From Bacteroidaceae bacterium (GTDB lineage: Bacteria; Bacteroidota; Bacteroidia; Bacteroidales; Bacteroidaceae), in the NCBI GenBank assembly GCA_024699495.1, contig JAILPK010000001.1, positions 18,817-82,816 on the forward strand: 64,000 bases of DNA, given 5' to 3'. Both the position numbers and the translations under genes were made by a program. This document shows positions 45,713-55,344 of this stretch, piece after piece. Below the pieces are notes generated by a model. The model did no database searches and was not told the DNA's origin. It worked only from the letters and a program-made list of their open reading frames with translations. Each line of letters opens with the position of its first letter. The first letter of the stretch is position 1.

Positions 45713-48682
45713 ATGGAATATAGACGTCCGATAGGATGGTTTGCAGCCCTGCTGATGGTAGGGTTGCTATTGTCGTGTTCAACGCAGAAGAACACGGCAG
45801 GAAGCAGACGTTGGCATTCCATGACAGCCCGGTTCAACACCATTTATAACGGGCAGCGGGCTTTTGAGGACGGTTTGGAGGCGCAGGTCAAGGGACATCG
45901 AGACAACTACAACGAACTCCTACCTATGTTTATCTCCATAGACAAGAAGACGGCTGCAATGGGGAAAAGCAACTATGAAACCGCCATCACCAAGGCTGAA
46001 AAGGCTATCAAACAACATTCAATCAAGAAGAAGCCGAAGAGACCGCGCGGACGTAAGATGACGCCTAAAGAACAGGCTTATTATAATCAGCGCGAGTTCA
46101 ATCCTTATCTGCGCAAGGCATGGATGATGTTTGCTGATGCGCAGTTCCAAATGGGAAATTTTATTGAGGCCGCGTCCACATATAACTATATTATTCGTCT
46201 TTACGAGAATAGCCCTGACGTGTCCAGCGTAGCCCGAGCCAAACTGGCCCGCTGTTACCTCATGCTCGAGTGGCCATATGATGCAGAAGATGTTCTCAAC
46301 AAGATGCAGCGCGACAGCATCACATCGCGCGGCCAAAAAGAACTCGATGCCACCAAAGCTGCCTTTCTCATCTTTAACCAGAGATATGAAGAGGCTATCC
46401 CACTGGTGAAAACCGCAACCAAAAATGCCGGTGACCGTCAGTTGAAAGCGCGTCTTTGGTTCCTTATTGGACAATTGTATCGTCAGGTCGGCAACAACAA
46501 GGAGGCTTATAAGGCGCTGTCCAAATGCACTCGTCTCAATCCATCGCACGACTTAGGTTTCAACGCCCGCATCCTGCAGACCGAAGTGATGGCCAAGGGT
46601 CAGGGCAAGGCTATGTTGAAGCGCCTCGACCGAATGGCTAAAGACCCTGCCAACAAGGATTATCTCGACCAAATTTATTATGCCAAAGGCAATATATGCA
46701 TAGCCAGCATGGATACAATTCATGCAATATATGCATGGAAGAAGGGCATAGAGGAGAGTACCCAGAACGGATTTGCCAAGGCAGTGCTTTGCGAACGCCT
46801 TGGGGAATTGTATTGGCAACAGCAAAACTATATAGATGCCCGCGAGTGTTACGATTTGCTCGTAGGACTTACGGACAAAGAAAGTAAACAGTATCCTGAA
46901 ATTAACCGTCGCAGCAAAGTCCTCGGTGAGGTGGAACCTCATCTGTCAGCCGTAAAACTGCAAGACAGCCTGCAGGCATTGGCCAAACTGCCTGAAAAGG
47001 AATATCTCGCTGTAATTGACAGGGTCATAGAAGAACTGAAGAAGAAGGAGAAAGAGGCCGAGGAAAAGGAATGGGAGAAAAGCCAGTCAGTTAACCGCCA
47101 AACAGCAGGTGGAGCAGGCGGATCGACCGCTCGTGGTAGTGGAGCTTCGACTACAGCCCGGGCTGGTGCAGGCCGGGGTCGCCAGACGACCACCTTCTAT
47201 TTCTACAATGCTCAAAGCGTGATGCAGGGAAAACAGGAATTCCAACGCAAATGGGGCAAACGCTCAAATGAAGACAACTGGCGACGAGCCAACAAGACAG
47301 TGCTTGCAGGTGACGAATACTCAGAATACGACTATGCTGCAGAAGATTCGCTCGCGGCCGTCGCAGACAGCGTTGCAGCAGGCGGCCATGAAAGTGGGGC
47401 AGGGGAGGAGGTGCTCTCTGAGGAGGAACAGGCTCTCAAGGACTCTCTGGCCAACGACCCCCACAATCGCGAATACTATCTTCGTCAGATCCCTTTCACT
47501 GAGGAGCAGATGGCAGCCTCCGACCAACTCATATCCGATGGGCTATACAATGGTGGAATCATACTTATGGAGAAGGTAGAGAATTTCCCATTGGCACGTC
47601 GCACCCTGTTGCGGGCCGTGAACAAATTCCCTGAGCACGAGCATCTGGATGACATATATTATCATCTGTTCCTGCTCTCTTTGCGTGAGGGAAAAGAAGA
47701 GCAGATTTCTCTTTACAGGCAAAATTTGCTTGCTCTATTTCCTGACAGTAAATATGCCAGGATTGTAAGCCACCCAAGGTTCTTGCAGCTGGCATCCAAC
47801 GGCCGTCATCTTGAAGATTCTCTCTACGCAGAGACCTATGAGGCATACAAAGCAGCTGACTATGCTCTCGTGAACAGTAACTTCGAAATATCTACATCCG
47901 ATTTCCCCGAAGGTGTCTATCGTGGTAAATTCCTCTTCATTCACGCTATGACGCAACTCTATACGGGACACCATGATGCCTTCCTTGAGGAACTCAAAGA
48001 GATGGTGAAGTCATATTCAAAAGATGAATTGGCTGAGATGGCCGGACTTATTGTTAAGGGTGTGCAAGAGGGGCGGTTGCTTGCCCCGGACAAGTGGGAT
48101 AATGGCGATATATGGTCGCGTCACTCGCTTGCTTCCAATAGTGACAGCACCGCTGTCTCTGACAGCCTCGTGGCAGACCCCTTACAACCATTCGTTTTCC
48201 TATTGGCATATCCCACCGGTGCGCTTGACGAGAACCAGCTTCTTTTCGAGATTGCCCAGTATAACTTCACCTCGTTCATAGCACGCAACTTCGACATGGA
48301 GCTTGTGCCTGGAGCAGAGATAAGCCAACTGAGAGTTAAGGGATTCCAATCATACGATGAGGTCCATGCATATGCTCAACAGCTGTATTCTGCACCAGGT
48401 ATGAGAACGCGTCTCGAGGGCATTCGCGGTATTCTCATCTCCGAGGCCAATCTGAAGCTGCTTGGCACCAAATATAGCTACGAAGAATATGCTGACTTCT
48501 ATGAGGAGATGCTGTCGCCGATAGAACTTCCTGAGGACATAAATATCGACGAACCAACGGATATTGGCACAACTGACCCCGATGACTTGCCAGCCGACGC
48601 CGACACCCTTGACCCTGAGGGGGATGGTGAAGAGGAAGAAGACGAAGAGGAAGAAGACGAGGATGACTGGCTCTATGAATGA
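45713..48682 (+). CDS. porW: PorW/SprE-like TPR lipoprotein of the type IX secretion system
   Basis: A 989-aa lipoprotein. The signal peptide ends in a lipobox LLLSC with Cys22. The N-terminal motif WHSMTARFNTIYNGQRAFEDG and the basic KKKPKRPRGRKMTP stretch are typical of PorW/SprE proteins. TPR-like helical repeats follow (about residues 130-400, e.g. FADAQFQMGNFIEAASTYNYI), then a Ser/Gly/Ala-rich linker (about 460-500), more TPR-like repeats and a very acidic C-terminus. PorW/SprE is needed for T9SS function in P. gingivalis and Flavobacterium. porX lies 171 bp downstream on the same strand. Confidence 0.85.
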   Translation: MEYRRPIGWFAALLMVGLLLSCSTQKNTAGSRRWHSMTARFNTIYNGQRAFEDGLEAQVKGHRDNYNELLPMFISIDKKTAAMGKSNYETAITKAEKAIKQHSIKKKPKRPRGRKMTPKEQAYYNQREFNPYLRKAWMMFADAQFQMGNFIEAASTYNYIIRLYENSPDVSSVARAKLARCYLMLEWPYDAEDVLNKMQRDSITSRGQKELDATKAAFLIFNQRYEEAIPLVKTATKNAGDRQLKARLWFLIGQLYRQVGNNKEAYKALSKCTRLNPSHDLGFNARILQTEVMAKGQGKAMLKRLDRMAKDPANKDYLDQIYYAKGNICIASMDTIHAIYAWKKGIEESTQNGFAKAVLCERLGELYWQQQNYIDARECYDLLVGLTDKESKQYPEINRRSKVLGEVEPHLSAVKLQDSLQALAKLPEKEYLAVIDRVIEELKKKEKEAEEKEWEKSQSVNRQTAGGAGGSTARGSGASTTARAGAGRGRQTTTFYFYNAQSVMQGKQEFQRKWGKRSNEDNWRRANKTVLAGDEYSEYDYAAEDSLAAVADSVAAGGHESGAGEEVLSEEEQALKDSLANDPHNREYYLRQIPFTEEQMAASDQLISDGLYNGGIILMEKVENFPLARRTLLRAVNKFPEHEHLDDIYYHLFLLSLREGKEEQISLYRQNLLALFPDSKYARIVSHPRFLQLASNGRHLEDSLYAETYEAYKAADYALVNSNFEISTSDFPEGVYRGKFLFIHAMTQLYTGHHDAFLEELKEMVKSYSKDELAEMAGLIVKGVQEGRLLAPDKWDNGDIWSRHSLASNSDSTAVSDSLVADPLQPFVFLLAYPTGALDENQLLFEIAQYNFTSFIARNFDMELVPGAEISQLRVKGFQSYDEVHAYAQQLYSAPGMRTRLEGIRGILISEANLKLLGTKYSYEEYADFYEEMLSPIELPEDINIDEPTDIGTTDPDDLPADADTLDPEGDGEEEEDEEEEDEDDWLYE

Positions 48683-48853
48683 CGGCGATGTCAGGCCCGC
48701 AGTTAGGCGACAGATGTCTTTTACATTGGCCATCGCATTTCGTTGTGCGGCAAATGCTTAGGCCAAAATGCCTGCATATAATCGCTGACAGCCTATATCG
48801 GACAAGATCTCCGGACAAAACATAATTATAAGGACACTAAAATTTATACATAT

Positions 48854-50416
48854 ATGAACGGACTCCTCCTTTGGGTTGATGATGAGATAGAACTGCTTCG
48901 CGGACATATCCTCTACCTTCAGAAGAAAGGATATGAAGTGGACACCGTAAGTAATGGCTTTGATGCCGTTGACCGTTGTGCTGAGCGCACATACGACCTC
49001 ATCCTTCTCGATGAAAACATGCCAGGTATCAGCGGGTTGGAAACACTGCAGCGCATCAAAGAGATTTCTCCCGCCACCCCAGTAGTCATGGTTACGAAAA
49101 GCGAAGAGGAGAATATCATGGATCAGGCTATCGGAAGCAAAATTGCTGATTACCTGATAAAACCTGTTAATCCCAACCAGATTCTACTTACACTCAAGAA
49201 GAATATACACAGCCGTGAGATTGTCTCGGAACATGCCCAGACGGCCTACGGACAGGCATCAACACAGATGAATCTGCTTATTCAGGACGCCACCCGCATA
49301 GAAGACTGGATGGAGATATATCGCCGCCTTGTGGCTTGGGAACTGGACCTGACCGGGACAGACCCTGCCATCAGGGAAATGTTGCAGATGCAGAAGAGCG
49401 AGGCCAACCGTGATTTTGCCAAATTCATTGCAAAGAAATACCTGCAGTGGGTCGCAGACAAAGATGTCAGCGGGCGCCCGATTATGAGTCCTGACATATT
49501 TAAGAAGAAGGTGTTCCCAGCTCTTGACCGGGGGGAGAAGGTATTCCTCATTGTCATTGACAACTTCCGCTATGATCAGTGGCGCATGTTATATGGCGAA
49601 TTGGCTGATCTCTTCACTATAGAGGAGGATTTGTATTGCACCATCCTCCCCACAGCCACCCAATATGCACGCAACGCTATTTTCTCCGGCCTGATGCCAA
49701 ACATCATTGCTGAGATGTTCCCGGATTTGTGGGTCGATGAAGACTCTGAAGAAGGTAAGAACCTCAATGAGGCACCCCTCATACAGACTCAATTCCAACG
49801 TTATCGTCGCAGCAACACCTTCACCTACCATAAGATAAATGACTCTGTTGCAGCTGAGAAACTCGTCTCACGATTGCCACAGTTGAATAAGTATGACCTT
49901 AATGTCTGTGTCCTTAACTTCATAGACATGCTTAGCCATGCCAGAACGGAAAGCCGCATGGTCAGAGAACTGGCTTCCAACGAAGCGGCTTACCGTAGCA
50001 TCACACTCAGCTGGTTCCGCCACTCTGCGGTCGGAGAACTCTTCCGTGCGCTCGCACTTAGCGATTACCATATCATCATCACTACAGATCACGGTTCCAT
50101 CCGTTGCAGCACTCCAATTCGGGTGAAGGGTGACAAAAACACAAACACCAATCTTCGTTATAAACTGGGAAAGAATCTCGAATATAACCCCAAAGAAGTT
50201 TTTGACATTACTGATCCGCATCGCGCACAACTGCCTGCCCCTAACCTTTCTACCCGTTATATTTTCGCCACTGGAGACTCTTTCTTCGCCTATCCCAACA
50301 ACTATAACTACTACGTCAATTATTACCGCGACACTTTCCAGCATGGAGGAATTTCAATGGAGGAAATGCTCGTTCCCATAGTAGAACTTACACCAAAGCG
50401 GAAACGCCCTATTTAG
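48854..50416 (+). CDS. porX: PorX, response regulator with PglZ effector domain
   Basis: Two-component response regulator that controls T9SS gene expression in P. gingivalis. The 520-aa protein has an N-terminal receiver domain with the acidic pocket D9-D10, phospho-acceptor D53 (LLDENMPG) and Lys in YLIKPVNP (about 101). A helical linker leads to a PglZ, alkaline-phosphatase-like domain (about residues 220-520) with metal-site motifs VIDNFRYDQW, FIDMLSHART and TTDHGSIRC. Size and architecture match PorX closely. No cognate kinase (PorY) or sigma factor lies in the window. Confidence 0.92.
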   Translation: MNGLLLWVDDEIELLRGHILYLQKKGYEVDTVSNGFDAVDRCAERTYDLILLDENMPGISGLETLQRIKEISPATPVVMVTKSEEENIMDQAIGSKIADYLIKPVNPNQILLTLKKNIHSREIVSEHAQTAYGQASTQMNLLIQDATRIEDWMEIYRRLVAWELDLTGTDPAIREMLQMQKSEANRDFAKFIAKKYLQWVADKDVSGRPIMSPDIFKKKVFPALDRGEKVFLIVIDNFRYDQWRMLYGELADLFTIEEDLYCTILPTATQYARNAIFSGLMPNIIAEMFPDLWVDEDSEEGKNLNEAPLIQTQFQRYRRSNTFTYHKINDSVAAEKLVSRLPQLNKYDLNVCVLNFIDMLSHARTESRMVRELASNEAAYRSITLSWFRHSAVGELFRALALSDYHIIITTDHGSIRCSTPIRVKGDKNTNTNLRYKLGKNLEYNPKEVFDITDPHRAQLPAPNLSTRYIFATGDSFFAYPNNYNYYVNYYRDTFQHGGISMEEMLVPIVELTPKRKRPI

Positions 50417-50480
50417 GTCCTATGACCACAGGTCTTGTGAGTTTATCTATCCTCTAACAGTCAAAAACGTCTGAACACGA

Positions 50481-52082
50481 ATGATAAAAGAATTGCAACT
50501 GAGGTTGTCACCAGAGTGTGCTGCAACTGACGGGCTGCTCCGGCGAGCCGTGGCTTCCGAATCAGCCATTGACGAACGCAGCATCCATGCTATGAGGATA
50601 CTGCGCCGCAGCATTGATGCGCGCGGCAGGTCTGTCATGGTGAATCTCAGTCTTAGGGTTTATATTAACGAGGAACCGCAGGACGAGCCCTTCGAGCGAA
50701 CAGAATATTCAGATGTGTCAGACAAACAGTCAGTGATTGTGGTTGGTGCGGGCCCTGGAGGGCTGTTTGCAGCACTGCGTCTTATCGAACTGGGCCTCCG
50801 TCCGATTGTGTTGGAACGCGGTAAGGATGTCCGGTCGCGCAAGAAAGACATAGCGAGGATCAGCCGTGAGCATATTGTGGATGCTGAGAGTAACTATAGC
50901 TTCGGCGAAGGTGGTGCTGGGGCATATTCTGACGGCAAACTGTTTACACGCAGCAAGAAACGGGGTAATGTGCAGAAGATACTTAATGTTTTCTGCCAGC
51001 ATGGGGCTTCAACGGATATCCTCATTGATGCTCATCCGCATATAGGCACGGACCGACTGCCGCGGGTGATTGAGAACATGCGTAACACAATAATATCCCA
51101 TGGAGGCGAAGTGCATTTCCAAACCCGGGTCACGAATCTGACTGTGGATGGCGGAAAGGTCGTTGGCGTGGAAGCCGAAGACAGTTCTGCACAGGCGGAA
51201 GGCGGCGGTGTGCGCAGTTGCACGTTCAGCGGACCTGTAATACTCGCCACAGGCCATTCTGCCCGTGATATATATTATATGTTCGCGCGCAACAGGTGGG
51301 CTATAGAACCAAAAGGAATTGCCGTTGGCGTGCGTTTGGAGCATCCCTCTGAACTGATAGACAAAATCCAATACCACAGTCGCGAAGGACGCGGACGCTG
51401 GCTCCCTGCTGCCGAATATGCTTTCGTCCATCAGATCGGGGGACGTGGAGTTTATTCTTTCTGTATGTGCCCAGGCGGTTTCGTTGTTCCTGCAGCCAGC
51501 GGTCCTGAGCAGGTCGTGGTTAACGGCATGAGCCCGTCGGGCCGTAATTCTCGCTGGAGCAACAGCGGGATGGTCGTTGAGGTCCGCACGGAAGATGTCA
51601 GGGAGGAGTCGGAATATCCAGTGTTGAAGATGATGGAATTTCAGCAGCGCTTGGAGAAGATGGCCTGGCAGGAGGGGGGACGCCGACAGACTGCTCCAGC
51701 CCAGCGTATGGCGGACTTCGTCAACGGTCGCCTGGGCAGTTCGCTGCCCGTGAGCAGCTATGCTCCCGGCCTGGTGCCTTCTCCTCTTCATTTCTGGCTC
51801 CCGGACTTTATCTCTACCCGCCTGCGTGAAGGCTTCCGGGTTTTCGGGCGCCGAAGTCACGGTTTTCTCACCAACGAAGCATGCCTAATAGGTGTCGAGA
51901 CACGGACTTCTGCTCCATGTCGCATCCTCCGCAATGATGATAATCTCTGCCATTTAGACCTTGAAGGGCTCTATCCTTGCGGCGAGGGAGCTGGGTATGC
52001 TGGAGGAATTGTCAGTGCTGCGATTGACGGGGAGCGGTGTGCAGAGGCTTTGGCCAATGCGGTCTGTGTTGGTTCGCATTAG
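50481..52082 (+). CDS. FAD-dependent dehydrogenase-like protein (COG2509 type)
   Basis: A 533-aa predicted flavoprotein. A short N-terminal domain (about residues 1-85) precedes the dinucleotide-binding loop VVGAGPGGLFAALRLIELG. YSFGEGGAGAYSDGKLFTR, IDAHPHIGTDRLP, FCMCPGGFVVPA and YPCGEGAGYAGGIVSAAIDG are family motifs. The substrate is unknown, and annotation as an oxidoreductase rests on the fold. It follows porX by 64 bp and may be cotranscribed. A functional link to secretion is not evident. Confidence 0.85.
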   Translation: MIKELQLRLSPECAATDGLLRRAVASESAIDERSIHAMRILRRSIDARGRSVMVNLSLRVYINEEPQDEPFERTEYSDVSDKQSVIVVGAGPGGLFAALRLIELGLRPIVLERGKDVRSRKKDIARISREHIVDAESNYSFGEGGAGAYSDGKLFTRSKKRGNVQKILNVFCQHGASTDILIDAHPHIGTDRLPRVIENMRNTIISHGGEVHFQTRVTNLTVDGGKVVGVEAEDSSAQAEGGGVRSCTFSGPVILATGHSARDIYYMFARNRWAIEPKGIAVGVRLEHPSELIDKIQYHSREGRGRWLPAAEYAFVHQIGGRGVYSFCMCPGGFVVPAASGPEQVVVNGMSPSGRNSRWSNSGMVVEVRTEDVREESEYPVLKMMEFQQRLEKMAWQEGGRRQTAPAQRMADFVNGRLGSSLPVSSYAPGLVPSPLHFWLPDFISTRLREGFRVFGRRSHGFLTNEACLIGVETRTSAPCRILRNDDNLCHLDLEGLYPCGEGAGYAGGIVSAAIDGERCAEALANAVCVGSH

Positions 52083-52202
52083 CAACAGGTGCTGCCAATT
52101 TAGCGTTATGTTGATAGGTTAGCTACAGTTTTTAGTGCTTTGACACCTGACTTTTTTTCGTCAGCCGACGCGTCAACCAGTCACCTTGCGGGAATGGGAC
52201 AT

Positions 52203-52243
52203 AAAAGAAAAACAGCTGATAACCTTTCGATTATCGGCTGTTT
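52203..52243 (-). terminator. Terminator downstream of tRNA-Pro
   Basis: On the minus strand AACAGC-C-GATAA pairs with TTATC-A-GCTGTT (one mismatch) around an 8-base loop, followed by TTTTTCTTTT. It starts eight bases after the tRNA 3' end. Confidence 0.85.
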
Positions 52244-52250
52244 CCTTAAG

Positions 52251-52325
52251 TCGGGATGACTGGATTCGAACCAGCGACCACACGCCCCCCAGACGCGTAC
52301 TCTAACCGGACTGAGCTACATCCCG
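52251..52325 (-). tRNA. tRNA-Pro (anticodon GGG)
   Basis: Minus-strand cloverleaf: acceptor CGGGATG with CATCCCG (7 bp, perfect), D-stem GCTC/GAGT, and an anticodon stem CGCGT/GCGTG with loop CTGGGGG (anticodon GGG, reading CCC and CCU). The variable loop is short, and the T-arm is GCTGG-TTCGAAT-CCAGT. The discriminator is A and CCA is not encoded, so it must be added after transcription. A terminator follows at once. Confidence 0.93.
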
Positions 52326-52380
52326 AACGTCTGCCCGAGAGGGCTTATTTCGTTTTGCGGGTGCAAAAGTAGTCGATTTT

Positions 52381-52411
52381 TTTGATGCCTGCAAATTTTT
52401 CTCTACTTTTG
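52381..52411 (+). promoter_or_regulatory. Promoter of aroA
   Basis: TTTG (52381-52384), 19 bases, then TACTTTTG (52404-52411) followed by TGCCC. This overlaps the GTG at 52411 that would open the longest frame, so the true aroA start must be downstream, at the ATG at 52447. Confidence 0.75.
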
Positions 52412-52446
52412 TGCCCAAAATAGTGAAAAAAGATATTCATAGCCTC

Positions 52447-53739
52447 ATGAGATATAGAATAACCATAGAAAAGAGTTTGTCTCTTAAAGTGAATCTTCCT
52501 TCAAGTAAGAGTATCAGCAATCGTGCTCTGATAATCAATGCTCTCTGTCCTGAAGGGGGGGAGAAAATAATAAACCTGTCAGACTGCGACGACACCAAGG
52601 TCATGCTACAAGCCCTTTCAAATCCAACTTTGGAAACTGTTGATGTGGGGGCGGCAGGGACGGCTATGCGTTTCCTCACGGCCTATTACTCATTGCAGCC
52701 AGGCAAGAGGGTAGTTACGGGGTCGCAGCGTATGTGCCACCGCCCTATCGGAGTGTTGGTAGATGCCTTGCGCTCTCTCGGTGCTGACATTCGTTATGTC
52801 GGTGAGGAGGGCTTTCCTCCTTTGGAAATCACAGGCAGGGAGTTGCATGGTGGTGAAATCGAACTTGCAGGTGATGTCAGCTCGCAGTATGTCTCAGCTC
52901 TGATGATGATAGGTCCGATGTTGAAGGAAGGTCTGAAACTCAAACTGAAAGGCAAGGTCGTAAGCAGGTCTTATATAAATATGACAAAAGAGATGATGTC
53001 GTTTTTCGGGGCTGATGTCCAGTGGCGGGGTGGGCGTAATGTCGTCATTGCTCCCAAACCATATCAATCTGTGGGCTATGCAGTAGAGGCTGACTGGTCG
53101 GCCGCCTCATATTGGTATGAAATTCTGGCTCTGTCTTCGGGGACTAAGACCATAGTATTCCTCTATAATTTATATAAAAAAAGTCTGCAGGGAGACTCAA
53201 GCGTTGCAGATATGTTCAGTAATTTAGCCATCGAAACACTATTTAGGGATAATAATATGTCATTAGATGGCAACGGTTGTTGTTTATTTCGTTACGGACG
53301 CTCTGTTAGGAGGCTCGAACTCGACTTCAAGAACAACCCGGATGTGGCACAAACTCTCGTAGTGACATGTGGCATGCGTGGAATACCGTTCCATTTCACC
53401 GGTCTGGAGACGCTCCGCATCAAGGAAACGGACCGTATAGTAGCCCTCTGTAGTGAGATGGCCAAGTTAGGTGTGCACATAATGATTGATGTAGATGGTA
53501 GTTCGCTGCTCTGGGAAGGTCCTGACCGTCAGGTTGGGGGCCGTGAGACATACCTGCATCCCAAACCGGGCACAGTAATCTCCACATATAATGATCACCG
53601 CATGGCGATGGCATTCGCCCCGGCCGCATTGGTTTTGGGCAGTATAGAAATCGATGATCCGGGAGTAGTCACCAAGTCTTATCCGTCTTATTGGAATGAC
53701 CTTAAGAATGCTGGATTTGATATACAGGAAATAGATTGA
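52447..53739 (+). CDS. aroA: 3-phosphoshikimate 1-carboxyvinyltransferase (EPSP synthase)
   Basis: Sixth step of the shikimate pathway: joins shikimate-3-phosphate and PEP. The 430-aa protein has LPSSKSISNRALI, GAAGTAMRFLTAYYS, RPIGVLVDALRSLGADI, DVSSQYVSALMMI, DWSAASYWYEI, LRIKETDRIVAL and TYNDHRMAMAFAPAAL. The central part is somewhat divergent (KKSLQGDSSVADMFSNLAIE), as usual in Bacteroidetes. The promoter at 52381-52411 decides the ATG at 52447 as start. Confidence 0.95.
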   Translation: MRYRITIEKSLSLKVNLPSSKSISNRALIINALCPEGGEKIINLSDCDDTKVMLQALSNPTLETVDVGAAGTAMRFLTAYYSLQPGKRVVTGSQRMCHRPIGVLVDALRSLGADIRYVGEEGFPPLEITGRELHGGEIELAGDVSSQYVSALMMIGPMLKEGLKLKLKGKVVSRSYINMTKEMMSFFGADVQWRGGRNVVIAPKPYQSVGYAVEADWSAASYWYEILALSSGTKTIVFLYNLYKKSLQGDSSVADMFSNLAIETLFRDNNMSLDGNGCCLFRYGRSVRRLELDFKNNPDVAQTLVVTCGMRGIPFHFTGLETLRIKETDRIVALCSEMAKLGVHIMIDVDGSSLLWEGPDRQVGGRETYLHPKPGTVISTYNDHRMAMAFAPAALVLGSIEIDDPGVVTKSYPSYWNDLKNAGFDIQEID

Positions 53740-53858
53740 ACAGTCTTATATTACAAGAAAACACAGTTGACAGGCCCCGAGATTTGAGTGATGACCTGAT
53801 GAGCAGGTCTCAAAACGACGTGAGGGTGGAGTTGTCCAGACAATAACAAAACGCACTG

Positions 53859-54167
53859 ATGAAGAAAAAGGAAGATAATTTCGTATGTTGCGGTCAGCAT
53901 GCCGTATGTGAGCGTGAAAGCCTGCTTGCAGCTGCGAGCAGGGATATTGAGTATTACGAGGATGAAGAACTGGACCGCTTTCGCGGACGCGCCACTGACA
54001 GTTTCTCAGATGCCGAGACGGAGGAGTTTCGTGAAGTCCTATATACTATGCGCCCCGATGAGGTTGCCGGTTGGATTCGCAGTCTGACCTTGCGTGAGGT
54101 CCCTCTGCCCGATGGCATCCGTGATGAGGTGCTTGTCTTTGTCGAGGAACAGCGTGGAACGCTATAA
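53859..54167 (+). CDS. Small conserved hypothetical protein with N-terminal cysteines
   Basis: A 102-aa, strongly acidic protein. It has three cysteines near the start (C10, C11, C17 in VCCGQHAVCERE) and the segment IEYYEDEELDRFRGRATDSF. I know of similar small proteins in Bacteroides but no assigned function. There is no signal peptide. It follows aroA by 119 bp and is closed by a two-way terminator. The CC-x5-C spacing could bind a metal, which is speculation. Confidence 0.8.
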   Translation: MKKKEDNFVCCGQHAVCERESLLAAASRDIEYYEDEELDRFRGRATDSFSDAETEEFREVLYTMRPDEVAGWIRSLTLREVPLPDGIRDEVLVFVEEQRGTL

Positions 54168-54198
54168 ATCCATTGTAATATCAGATAATTAATAATAA

Positions 54199-54240
54199 TG
54201 ATCAAGCCCCTTTCCTCTGCGGAGAAAAGGGGCTTGATTA
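54199..54240. terminator. Bidirectional terminator
   Basis: TAATCAAGCCCCTTT and AAAGGGGCTTGATTA form a long perfect stem around CCTCTGCGGAGA-type loop bases. A/T runs on both sides let it serve the small plus-strand gene (ends 54167) and the converging ompA-like gene (ends 54272). Confidence 0.88.
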
Positions 54241-54271
54241 TGTATGTCCACTTAGGCGTGGCAGTCAGGTC

Positions 54272-55165
54272 TTATCCTTCCTTAGGCTGCTCGTCATCAC
54301 CAGGAGCCTGGTCAATCAGTTCCATGAATTCATCGAGCTGCGGAGTGATGATAATCTGAGTGCGGCGGTTGCGGGTCTTGTTCTTCGCGTTGTCGTTAGG
54401 AACGATAGGATTATATTCTCCACGTCCTCCAGCAGTGAGGCGCTTGGGATCTACGCCGTATTTGTTCTGCAACTCCTGAACCACAGATGATGCGCGCAGG
54501 CAAGAGAGATCCCAGTTGTTTCGGATGTTTGTCTTGTTGATAGGCACATTGTCTGTGTTGCCCTCGATGAGGACGTCATAGTCTTTGTAGTCCTTGATGA
54601 TTTTTGCAATCTTCGAGAGGGTTTCGCTCGCACGGCTGTTGATGAGATAGCTGCCGCTCTCGTAGAGCATATTGTCAGCCAGGGAAACATATACAACGCC
54701 CTTTAGTACTTGGACGTCAACTTCCTTCAGCTCTTCCTTCGAGAGGCTGCGGGTCAGGTTGTTGGTCAGGGTGATGTTGAGGCTGTCGCTCTTGTCCTTG
54801 GCTTGTATCAGCTGCTTGATGAAGGCGTTGGATGCATTGATCTCATCTACCAGTTTGGCGATATTTACATTGCCCTCGCGAGCTTGCTGAATGCTCTGGT
54901 CCAGAGCTCCCTGCATTGCGCGGTAGTTGTCTTGCATTGCGGAGCGGGCAGCGCGGGCTTCCGTCATCTGAGATTCAAGATTTTCAACATTTGTTCGGCA
55001 TACAGCCAATTCGGTCTGTGTTGCCTGATTTTGTTCTTTCAGGGTAGCATAGGTACTTTTAAGCTCTTTGTGTTCAGCCTCCAAGGCCAAATACTTCTTC
55101 TTAGAAACGCACGAGGTGAGCATCAGCCCAGCTGCGCAAATGATAAGCATTTTCTTCATATTCAT
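54272..55165 (-). CDS. OmpA family peptidoglycan-binding lipoprotein
   Basis: A 297-aa envelope lipoprotein. The signal peptide ends in lipobox LTSC (Cys about 19). A coiled coil (about residues 25-130, YLALEAEHKELKSTYATLKE) leads to a C-terminal OmpA domain (about 150-285). It carries the peptidoglycan-binding pattern NTDNVPINKTNIRNNWDLS and LTAGGRGEYNPIVPND, and NKTRNRRTQIIITP. It probably anchors the outer membrane to the cell wall. ATG at 55165 or 55159 are both possible starts. Confidence 0.9.
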   Translation of the reverse strand: MNMKKMLIICAAGLMLTSCVSKKKYLALEAEHKELKSTYATLKEQNQATQTELAVCRTNVENLESQMTEARAARSAMQDNYRAMQGALDQSIQQAREGNVNIAKLVDEINASNAFIKQLIQAKDKSDSLNITLTNNLTRSLSKEELKEVDVQVLKGVVYVSLADNMLYESGSYLINSRASETLSKIAKIIKDYKDYDVLIEGNTDNVPINKTNIRNNWDLSCLRASSVVQELQNKYGVDPKRLTAGGRGEYNPIVPNDNAKNKTRNRRTQIIITPQLDEFMELIDQAPGDDEQPKEG

Positions 55166-55317
55166 TCTGGTTTCTGTTGGTTCAAAAATGGTTGTTTGTT
55201 GATTTGACTCGCCACAAAGTAATAGGTTTATTCTGAAACCACCAAAATTTTACACTAATATTATATTAAAAAGGGTTAAATGTGCTTGCGCCTGCTAAAA
55301 GTATAAGGAAAAAAACA

Positions 55318-55325
55318 TACCTTTG
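55318..55325 (+). promoter_or_regulatory. -7 element for the GH43-xseA unit
   Basis: TACCTTTG followed by AGACC, 19 bases before the ATG at 55345. No well-spaced -33 box was seen. Confidence 0.5.
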
Positions 55326-55344
55326 AGACCTAATTCTTTCAATT

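Noticed and set aside
48854-50416. PglZ domain as part of a BREX phage-defence system
   Set aside because: The gene has a receiver domain fused to PglZ at the exact size of PorX, and no BREX genes (pglX, brxC, brxL) are present.
52411-52446. GTG start at 52411 for aroA
   Set aside because: It overlaps the -7 promoter element (52404-52411), so the codon would lie at or before the transcription start.
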